Assembly: GCF_001579805.1 (NCBI RefSeq)
Contig: NZ_CP014546.1
Span: 5,952,001-6,016,000 of the forward strand
Direction: 5' to 3'
DNA length: 64,000 nucleotides
Origin: Pseudomonas azotoformans
Lineage (GTDB): Bacteria; Pseudomonadota; Gammaproteobacteria; Pseudomonadales; Pseudomonadaceae
Below the pieces are notes generated by a model. It searched no databases, was not told where the DNA came from, and was given only the letters and a program-made list of their open reading frames with translations. Position 1 is the first letter of the stretch; each line of letters begins with the position of its first letter. Of this stretch, positions 58,002 to 64,000 are shown piece by piece. Both the position numbers and the translations under genes were made by a program.

Positions 58002-58340
58002 TTGACTGCCAGGGGTGTTTACCTATGGACAAACCGAGCAAAACCCAGGCTGCGTAAGCCCAAAGCGCTTCCTGGAGTGGTAACTTAAGGCAACACCCTC
58101 TGAGCAAAGTAACTTAAAGAAAACAACACGTTCGCCTTACAAGCGAAACCTATGTTAATTGACGCGCACACAAGTACTTTATTGCACACCAAAAAAATAA
58201 CAGGAAATTAAAACTTAGTTGCAGTCAAACTCAAACACTCACAGACACTTGCATATATCTCGAAATAACACTTCACCCGCTTTAGCAATACAGCGACTGA
58301 AACCTACTCCAGGTGGTAGACAATGACGCCAAACGTACTT
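58002..58340. other. AT-rich gene-free region
   Basis: This stretch is clearly richer in A+T than its neighbours, especially 58140-58320 with runs such as CACCAAAAAAATAACAGG. I see no coding frame, RNA gene or repeat in it. It separates the effector-like cluster from core genes. Confidence 0.6.
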
Positions 58341-58347
58341 TTCAGAC

Positions 58348-58375
58348 AAAAAAAAGGCACCTTTCGGTGCCCTCT
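58348..58375 (-). terminator. terminator of dusC
   Basis: On the minus strand GGCACC and GGTGCC pair around GAAA, followed by eight T. It lies about 37 bases beyond the dusC stop. Confidence 0.88.
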
Positions 58376-58408
58376 ATCGCAATGGTTGAAACACTTATAT
58401 ATGTAAAC

Positions 58409-59386
58409 CTAATCTTGCAGCGCGACCGACTGTTCACGCTCACCGGGCATCCCCAGCAAACGCCCGACCTGCTCCAGGTCGGTTTCCCTACGCATCAGCG
58501 TAAACAACTCCACCGCCTCAGGGTAATTGCGGGTGAGCATCGCCAGCCATTGCTTCAAACGCCCCGGCGCCTGACGCTCAGTCAGTTGCGCCACCGATTG
58601 GGTCCAGAAATCCTGAAGCATGGGTTGCATTTCGGCCCAGGTCATCTCGATCACTTCCTCGCCTGCCCGCGCCGCAGCAATCTGCCGCGCCAGGTCTGGA
58701 CGCGCAACCAAGCCACGGCCCAGCATGATGTCTTCGGCACCACTGACTTCTCGGCAGCGCTTCCAGTCTTCAACGCTCCAGATATCACCATTGGCGAACA
58801 CCGGTACCTTGACCACGTCTTGTACGCGCGGGATCCACTCCCAGTGAGCGGGCGGTTTGTAGCCGTCAGTCTTGGTCCGCGCATGCACCACGATATGTGC
58901 CGCGCCGCCTTCGGCCAGGGCCGTGGCACAGACCAGGGCGCCGTCCGGGCTGTCGAAACCCAGGCGCATCTTGGCGGTGACCGGAATGTGCGCCGGTACG
59001 GCGCGGCGCACGTGTTCGACGATCTGGTTGAGCAGCTCCGGCTCCTTGAGCAGCACTGCCCCGCCACGGGACTTGTTGACGGTCTTGGCCGGGCAGCCGA
59101 AATTCAGGTCGATGACCTGCGAGCCCAGCTCACACGCCAAGGCGGCGTTTTCCGCCAGGCACACCGGGTCGGAACCAAGCAATTGCACGCGCAGCGGCAC
59201 ACCGGCGGCGGTATGGGCGCCGTGCAGCAGTTCCGGGGCGAGTTTATGGAAATACGCGGGGGTAAGCAGGCGGTCGTTGACGCGGATGAACTCGGTCACG
59301 CACCAGTCAATACCGCCGACACGGGTGAGCACGTCCCGCAGGATGTTGTCGACCAACCCCTCCATGGGCGCCAAAGCAATTTGCAT
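58409..59386 (-). CDS. dusC: tRNA-dihydrouridine(16) synthase
   Basis: The 325-residue FMN enzyme reduces U16 of tRNA. It starts [20 protein letters not shown], carries the catalytic Cys in [21 protein letters not shown], and has FMN-contact motifs [30 protein letters not shown] and [11 protein letters not shown]. The GLVD and NKSRGGA variants are DusC-type rather than DusA or DusB. The Met at 59386 is the family start. Confidence 0.95.
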   Translation of the reverse strand: MQIALAPMEGLVDNILRDVLTRVGGIDWCVTEFIRVNDRLLTPAYFHKLAPELLHGAHTAAGVPLRVQLLGSDPVCLAENAALACELGSQVIDLNFGCPAKTVNKSRGGAVLLKEPELLNQIVEHVRRAVPAHIPVTAKMRLGFDSPDGALVCATALAEGGAAHIVVHARTKTDGYKPPAHWEWIPRVQDVVKVPVFANGDIWSVEDWKRCREVSGAEDIMLGRGLVARPDLARQIAAARAGEEVIEMTWAEMQPMLQDFWTQSVAQLTERQAPGRLKQWLAMLTRNYPEAVELFTLMRRETDLEQVGRLLGMPGEREQSVALQD

Positions 59387-59441
59387 GGAAAACACTCAAC
59401 AAAAATCGTGGCGCAGTTTACTGGGTTTCCTACAGCAACCG

Positions 59442-59876
59442 TTAACCCCCTGTCAGGGCGGGGCCATAACCGTCGAGAAATTCTGCAGGCATGCGCTTGG
59501 GCTTGCCGGTGGACAGTTCGATGCAGACAAAGGTGGTTTGCGCACGCAGCAGGGTCGCACCATCACGCGGGCGGACCAGCTGAAAGCGCCGGGTCATCTT
59601 CAGGCGCTGGTCCCAGTCGACGATCCAGGTGGCCAGTTGCAGCTCGTCGCCTTCATAGCCGGCGGCCAGGTAGTCAATCTCGTGACGCACCACCGCCATG
59701 GCGCGGTCCAGGCGGCGGTATTCGGTCAGGTCCAGGCCCAAACGCTGGGAATGACGCCAGGCGCAGCGCTCCAGCCAGGACACATACACCGCGTTGTTGG
59801 CGTGCCCCAGGCCGTCGATATCTTCAGGGGCCACCTGCAGATCGATGATAAACGGCGTTGCCAAATCCCAGCCCAT
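59442..59876 (-). CDS. 4HBT-family acyl-CoA thioesterase
   Basis: The 144-residue hotdog-fold protein has the YbgC/FadM-type catalytic region VAPEDIDGLGHANNAVYVSWLE with Asp in the position of the active-site residue, followed by RHEIDYLAAGYEGDEL. It is probably a cytosolic acyl-CoA thioesterase; the chain length is unknown. It starts 39 bases after the alpha/beta hydrolase gene ends and is probably in the same transcript. Confidence 0.9.
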   Translation of the reverse strand: MGWDLATPFIIDLQVAPEDIDGLGHANNAVYVSWLERCAWRHSQRLGLDLTEYRRLDRAMAVVRHEIDYLAAGYEGDELQLATWIVDWDQRLKMTRRFQLVRPRDGATLLRAQTTFVCIELSTGKPKRMPAEFLDGYGPALTGG

Positions 59877-59915
59877 GCCTTGCTCCCGGTCGATTAACGT
59901 AACCGGGGCAGTGTA

Positions 59916-60749
59916 TCAGGCCGTTTGCCGCGCCTGTAGACGACGACCGGCCAGCAGCACCAACACAGCGTCGATCACGCGCGGATCGGCCAGCACTTTC
60001 TGGTGACCGCCCTGCTCCAGGCGCAGCAGACGGCTGTCAAACCAGGCTTCGTGAATAGCTTGAGAGGCTTTGACCGGGACGAACGTATCGTCTTCGGCGT
60101 GCACGATCAGGCCAGGGATATTCATCTGGTAATGGGCCACATCCAGATGCTTGAGCGGCATGCCAAAGGTCTGCTCGACTTCCTGGATGAACGCCGAGCG
60201 TGCCCGCGCCGGCAAACCGACCATTTTGGTGAAGCCCCGCAACACATCCAGAAAGCGTGACGGTGCGGCAATGCTCACTAACGCCTCGGTGCGCAAGCCC
60301 AACTGCACCGCCAGCATCGCACTGGCACCCCCCATGGAATGACCGATCACCGCATGCAGCGGCGGCAACTCGGCAGCGGCTTCGAGCATGGCACGGGCGA
60401 ACAGCAGCACATGGGCTTCACGCCCTGGCGAACGGCCATGGGCGGGACCGTCGAGGGCAATCACCGAGTAACCGTTGTCGACCAATGCCGTGATCAGGCT
60501 GGCGAATTGAGTGGGCCGCCCTTCCCAACCGTGCATCAACAACACCGCAGGCCCCTGGCCCCAGCGCAAGGCGGACAGACCGAAGCGCAAGGTGATGCGC
60601 TCCGACTGCGCCAGCAGCGGCAGCTCCCAGTCACGCGGCGGCAGGTCGCGGGGTGTCATGAAGGCGCGGCGCATCTTGTTGGCCACCGTTTGCGGCGCCA
60701 GGTGCCCCAGGGTGCCGTTGAAGCGACGAATCCAGGTTAACGTGCCCAT
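59916..60749 (-). CDS. alpha/beta hydrolase
   Basis: The 277-residue cytosolic hydrolase has oxyanion motif LLMHGWEGRPTQF, DGPAHGRS, nucleophile elbow GHSMGGASA, acid Asp in HAEDDTFVP and catalytic His in LEQGGHQKVL. The N-terminal 50 residues (RFNGTLGHLAPQTVANKMRRAF) are basic. The substrate is unknown. It follows a TetR gene by 15 bases and is probably controlled by it. Confidence 0.92.
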   Translation of the reverse strand: MGTLTWIRRFNGTLGHLAPQTVANKMRRAFMTPRDLPPRDWELPLLAQSERITLRFGLSALRWGQGPAVLLMHGWEGRPTQFASLITALVDNGYSVIALDGPAHGRSPGREAHVLLFARAMLEAAAELPPLHAVIGHSMGGASAMLAVQLGLRTEALVSIAAPSRFLDVLRGFTKMVGLPARARSAFIQEVEQTFGMPLKHLDVAHYQMNIPGLIVHAEDDTFVPVKASQAIHEAWFDSRLLRLEQGGHQKVLADPRVIDAVLVLLAGRRLQARQTA

Positions 60750-60764
60750 CATGACAGCCCTCTT

Positions 60765-61304
60765 CTAGCGCACGGCCGACTTGGCGGCGCGCAGCACACG
60801 GTCAGACAACTCACCCGGCCCCAAGGCGCGGGCCAAGGCCAGGCCACCGATCATCAGCGCCATGTCCGCCAGGGCTTTGTCGGTGTCTTCAGGGCTGGCG
60901 GCGAGTTGCGCAGCCATCAGCTCGCAATGCTCGTTCAGCGCCTGGCGGAACTCATCCGGCAGGCGGCTCATCTCACCGACGGTCGCCGGGATCGGGCAGG
61001 CCTGGGCGGTTGAGTCACGATGCTTGCGCGACAGGTAGAACGCCGCCACCAGGCTTCTGCGCTCCTCTCCGGTCAACTGGGCGTCCATGTCATCAATCGA
61101 CGCACGACGCTTGGCCAGCAGCTGAGTGAAGGCCTCCAGCATCAGTGCGTCCTTGCTTTCGAAGTGCGCGTAGAAACCACCGACGGTCAGCCCCGCCGCG
61201 CCCATGACTTCACCCACACTCGGTTCGGCCGGGCCGCGCTGGATCAACGCGGCGCTGGCGGCCTGCAGAATGCGCTCGCGGGTTTGCGCTTTTTTATCGC
61301 TCAT
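60765..61304 (-). CDS. TetR-family regulator
   Basis: The 179-residue product has an N-terminal TetR helix-turn-helix (RERILQAASAALIQRG...VGEVMGAAGLTVGGFYAHFESKDALMLEAF) and a C-terminal TetR_C-type domain with Cys in AQACPIPATV. It is similar to the AcrR-like group next to hydrolases. A perfect AT-rich palindrome 26 bases before the start is the likely operator. The next gene is the alpha/beta hydrolase. Confidence 0.92.
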   Translation of the reverse strand: MSDKKAQTRERILQAASAALIQRGPAEPSVGEVMGAAGLTVGGFYAHFESKDALMLEAFTQLLAKRRASIDDMDAQLTGEERRSLVAAFYLSRKHRDSTAQACPIPATVGEMSRLPDEFRQALNEHCELMAAQLAASPEDTDKALADMALMIGGLALARALGPGELSDRVLRAAKSAVR

Positions 61305-61329
61305 CATTGCCTCCGATGTTCATGGGTTG

Positions 61330-61352
61330 AATATTATTACCATAATAATATT
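61330..61352. promoter_or_regulatory. perfect palindrome, TetR operator candidate
   Basis: AATATTATTA-CCA-TAATAATATT is a 10-bp perfect inverted repeat with a 3-base centre. A TTGTCA at 61358-61353 on the minus strand with TAATAT 16 bases on makes a sigma-70 promoter overlapping it, so bound repressor would block its own transcription. Confidence 0.7.
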
Positions 61353-61429
61353 TGACAAGCCACAAGCGTGACCGCTGGTCAGAAGAGAAGAAGGGGATGG
61401 AGGAAAGATTTGGCCAAACGCCAGACAAA

Positions 61430-61466
61430 CAAAAGGGCCATTCAATAATTGAATGACCCTTAAAAA
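61430..61466 (-). terminator. terminator of tRNA-Glu/Ala array
   Basis: AAGGG-C-CATTCAA and TTGAATG-A-CCCTT pair around TAA with one mismatch. A-runs on both sides give a T-run in either direction. It lies about 20 bases beyond the last tRNA-Glu. Confidence 0.8.
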
Positions 61467-61486
61467 TCCCGCAGAGCGGGTAATCG

Positions 61487-61562
61487 TGGCGTCCCCTAGG
61501 GGACTCGAACCCCTGTTACCGCCGTGAAAGGGCGGTGTCCTAGGCCACTAGACGAAGGGGAC
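61487..61562 (-). tRNA. tRNA-Glu (TTC), copy 2
   Basis: This is a 76-base cloverleaf with encoded CCA. The acceptor GTCCCCT pairs with AGGGGAC, and the loop CTTTCAC gives anticodon TTC. It is identical to the copy at 61766. Confidence 0.97.
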
Positions 61563-61639
61563 ACAAACCTTCTGTACACTGATCAGGCTGAGACTGATCG
61601 ATCCAAGGACGGTGTGGCCGGAACCTTGGAACTGTAAAT

Positions 61640-61715
<76 letters not shown>

Positions 61716-61765
61716 GGATTTTTCGTCTCGCGACGCAGCAGGCCTTGCGAACTGCTTGTTGAAAC

Positions 61766-61841
61766 TGGCGTCCCCTAGGGGACTCGAACCCCTGTTACCG
61801 CCGTGAAAGGGCGGTGTCCTAGGCCACTAGACGAAGGGGAC
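61766..61841 (-). tRNA. tRNA-Glu (TTC), copy 1
   Basis: Identical in sequence to the copy at 61487, anticodon TTC. Part of a tandemly duplicated Ala-Glu unit of about 280 bp. Confidence 0.97.
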
Positions 61842-61919
61842 AAAACCTTCTGTACAACTGATCAGTGCTGAGAGCTGATCGATTCAAGGACGGTGTGGCC
61901 AGACCTTGAACCTGTAAAT

Positions 61920-61995
<76 letters not shown>

Positions 61996-62100
61996 TCATC
62001 GGTGAGGACGGGGCGAATCTTAATGGCGCTTTGGAAGTGTGTCAAATTTATTTTCAACATTTTCCAAAATTTTTTGCCGGGATAACAATCACTTACCGTC

Positions 62101-62125
62101 GAAACCCCGGAAAACCGGGGTTTCG
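62101..62125 (-). terminator. terminator of gltX
   Basis: GAAACCCCGG and CCGGGGTTTC pair around AAAA. It lies about 18 bases beyond the gltX stop and has a short T-run within the stem end. Confidence 0.75.
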
Positions 62126-62142
62126 CCGTTTCAACCGCGTGC

Positions 62143-63624
62143 TTAAGCGATAGCGCCCAGCAGCTTTTCCCACTCTTTGTTTTCTTTCTTCGACACACCA
62201 CCAAGCAAATCAAGGGCTTGGCGCAGACGGAAACGGGTCAAGTCCGGGCCGAGGATTTCCATCGCATCCAGCACCGACACCGAACTGGCCTGCCCGGTGA
62301 TCGCGGCAAACATCAACGGCATGGCATCGCGCAATTTCAGTTCCAGGGATTCCACCACCGCCTGGATCGTCGCGGTGATCGCATCTTTCTCCCACTGGCG
62401 CAGGCTTTCCAGCTTCCACAGGATCAACTGCATCAGCTGGCGAACCTGGTCACCGGAGAGTTTCTTCGACTCGAACAGCTTAGGATCCGGATTAACGCCC
62501 CCGGCAAAGAAGAAACTGGCCAACGGTGCGACCTGGCTGAAGGTCTCCACCCTGCCCTGCACCAGCGGCGCGATCTTCATCATGTATTCAGGGTTCAGTG
62601 CCCACTGCTGCACACGGCTGGCGAATTCTTCCACCGGCAGGTCACGCAGCCACTGGCCGTTGAGCCACGACAGTTTCTCGATGTCGAAGATCGGCCCGCC
62701 GAGCGACACACGGGACAGATCAAAATTGTCGACCATTTCCTGCAACGAGAACTTCTCGCGCTCGTCCGGCATCGACCAGCCCATGCGGCCCAGGTAGTTG
62801 AGCATCGCTTCCGGCATGAAGCCCATGCGCTCGTAGAAGGTCACCGAGGTCGGGTTCTTGCGCTTGGACAGCTTGCTCTTGTCCGGGTTACGCAGCAGCG
62901 GCATGTAGCACAGCTGCGGCTGTTCCCAGCCAAAGTACTCGTAGAGCAGGATCAGTTTCGGCGCCGATGGCAACCACTCTTCGCCGCGCAGCACGTGGGT
63001 GATGCCCATCAGGTGGTCGTCGACCACGTTGGCCAGGAAGTACGTCGGCAGGCCGTCGGTCTTCATCAGCACTTGCATGTCCATGCGGTCCCACGGGATC
63101 TCGACGTCACCGCGCAGCATGTCCGGCACCACGCACACGCCTTCGCTTGGCACCTTCATGCGGATCACGTGAGGCTCGCCGGCGGCCAGGCGCTGGGCCA
63201 CTTCTTCTTTCGACAGCAGCAACGCGCGGCCGTCGTAGCGTGGAGTTTCGCCACGGGCCTGTTGCTCGGCGCGCATCTGGTCCAGCTCTTCTGCGGTGCA
63301 GAAGCACGGGAAGGCATGGCCCATGTCGACCAGTTGCTGGGTGTACTGCTTGTAGATGTCGCTGCGCTCGCTCTGGCGATACGGGCCGTGCGGGCCACCG
63401 ACGTCCGGGCCTTCGGCCCAGGTAATGCCCAACCAGCGCAGGGCATCGAAAATCTGCTGTTCCGACTCGCGGGTGGAACGCAGTTGATCGGTGTCTTCGA
63501 TCCGCAGGATGAATTCACCGCCGTGCTGCTTGGCAAAGCAGTAGTTGAACAAGGCGATGTAAGCAGTGCCGACGTGGGGATCCCCAGTAGGCGATGGCGC
63601 GATGCGCGTGCGGACGGTGGTCAT
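62143..63624 (-). CDS. gltX: glutamyl-tRNA synthetase
   Basis: The 493-residue class I synthetase has the HIGH-type motif [20 protein letters not shown] (about 8-27) and the KMSKS-type motif [14 protein letters not shown] (about 248-261), with a Cys-containing insertion ([11 protein letters not shown]) and a C-terminal anticodon-binding domain. Its length is normal. It lies immediately upstream of tRNA genes including tRNA-Glu, its own substrate. Confidence 0.97.
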   Translation of the reverse strand: MTTVRTRIAPSPTGDPHVGTAYIALFNYCFAKQHGGEFILRIEDTDQLRSTRESEQQIFDALRWLGITWAEGPDVGGPHGPYRQSERSDIYKQYTQQLVDMGHAFPCFCTAEELDQMRAEQQARGETPRYDGRALLLSKEEVAQRLAAGEPHVIRMKVPSEGVCVVPDMLRGDVEIPWDRMDMQVLMKTDGLPTYFLANVVDDHLMGITHVLRGEEWLPSAPKLILLYEYFGWEQPQLCYMPLLRNPDKSKLSKRKNPTSVTFYERMGFMPEAMLNYLGRMGWSMPDEREKFSLQEMVDNFDLSRVSLGGPIFDIEKLSWLNGQWLRDLPVEEFASRVQQWALNPEYMMKIAPLVQGRVETFSQVAPLASFFFAGGVNPDPKLFESKKLSGDQVRQLMQLILWKLESLRQWEKDAITATIQAVVESLELKLRDAMPLMFAAITGQASSVSVLDAMEILGPDLTRFRLRQALDLLGGVSKKENKEWEKLLGAIA

Positions 63625-63705
63625 GGCAGGTCTCGAATGGGCGATAAAACTGAAAATTGAAACAAGGGGCGAATGGTAACAGCCCGGAGCACCCGGGCTC
63701 CAGCC

Positions 63706-64000
63706 TCACACCGCCAGCAGGCGCTCCCGCAACTTGCCGATCTCGTCCCGCGTCTGCGCTGCCGCCTCGAACTCCAGGTCCCGCGCCAATTGGTACATCT
63801 TCTCTTCCAACTGGCGGATGCGCTTGGTGATCTCACTCGGCGAGCGCAATTCGTTCTCGTACTTGGCGCTTTCCTCGGCTGCCTTGGCCATGCCTTTGCG
63901 CTTCTTGCTGCGCGAGCCCGGCACGGTGGCGCCTTCCATGATGTCGGCAACGTCCTTGAACACGCCCTTGGGCGTGATGCCATTTTCCAGGTTGAACGCA
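63706..64000 (-). CDS. uvrB: excinuclease ABC subunit B, 3' end
   Basis: The frame is open to the window edge and encodes the last 97 residues of UvrB. It reads [23 protein letters not shown] at the edge and ends with the UvrB/UvrC interaction helix pair ([34 protein letters not shown]). The helicase core lies outside the window. UvrB verifies damage in nucleotide excision repair. Confidence 0.95.
   Translation of the reverse strand, partial: AFNLENGITPKGVFKDVADIMEGATVPGSRSKKRKGMAKAAEESAKYENELRSPSEITKRIRQLEEKMYQLARDLEFEAAAQTRDEIGKLRERLLAV

Overview
The window is chromosomal DNA of a fluorescent-group Pseudomonas. Evidence for this includes GC-rich coding sequence, the RsmE paralogue of CsrA, a Pseudomonas-type DUF1654 gene, and a purF-cvpA-SPOR-folC-accD-trpF-truA-fimV-asd-leu gene order like that known from P. 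aeruginosa. Most of the window is conserved core genome. No insertion sequence, integrase or CRISPR array was seen. || LAYOUT. 0.2-1 kb: a glycine-zipper protein and tRNA-Pro(GGG). 1-8.3 kb (minus strand): the translation operon thrS-infC-rpmI-rplT-pheS-pheT-ihfA-merR. Its thrS leader has two hairpins whose loops look like tRNA-Thr anticodon loops, infC starts at an AUU codon, and a strong terminator lies just before pheS. 8.7-10.8 kb: small proteins (a secreted Cys protein, a cold-shock protein, an I78 inhibitor lipoprotein, two hypotheticals). 10.8-17.9 kb (minus): a complete ribose system, rbsBACRKD plus a periplasmic nucleoside hydrolase, behind one promoter with a perfect RbsR-type palindrome. 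18-20.5 kb: periplasmic glutaminase/asparaginase ansB with sigma-54, AauR-type and ANR-like sites, then a LexA-box operon DUF1654-endA. 20.5-22.6 kb: a SPOR lipoprotein, rsmE, a small membrane protein and a HAD phosphatase. 22.7-26.1 kb: an alpha/beta hydrolase, a DUF2790 protein and a metal-type two-component system; the first two genes carry the same box at the same distance from their predicted -10 elements. 26.1-28.7 kb: a small membrane protein and the DUF969-DUF979-pcp operon. 29-31.1 kb: tRNA-Val(GAC), a PuuB-like oxidase, two tRNA-Asp and tRNA-Val(TAC). 31.2-49.4 kb (minus): SDR, metZ, purF, cvpA, SPOR protein, folC, accD, trpF, truA, fimV, an Asd-like protein without the catalytic Cys, asd, leuB, a methyltransferase, leuD and leuC, with a divergent LysR regulator. 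|| ACCESSORY REGION 50.4-58.4 kb. A five-PAS/GGDEF/EAL gene is broken by a single extra G. It converges, stop on stop, with a three-gene minus-strand cluster. That cluster encodes a Val/Pro/Lys repeat protein, a single-domain Cys/His protein and a three-domain version of it in which the two N-terminal domains have Ser instead of the Cys. A sequence matching the HrpL (type III secretion) hrp box, GGAACT-N15-CCACGAA, lies 101 bases before the first gene. I interpret the cluster as a candidate type III effector operon with a papain/calpain-like domain family. This is the best candidate for an undescribed system here. || 58.4-64 kb (minus): dusC, a 4HBT thioesterase, an alpha/beta hydrolase with its TetR regulator, a tandemly duplicated tRNA-Glu/tRNA-Ala pair, gltX, and the 3' end of uvrB running off the window. 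Start codons were chosen from Shine-Dalgarno sequences and family lengths, and several differ from the longest open frame.
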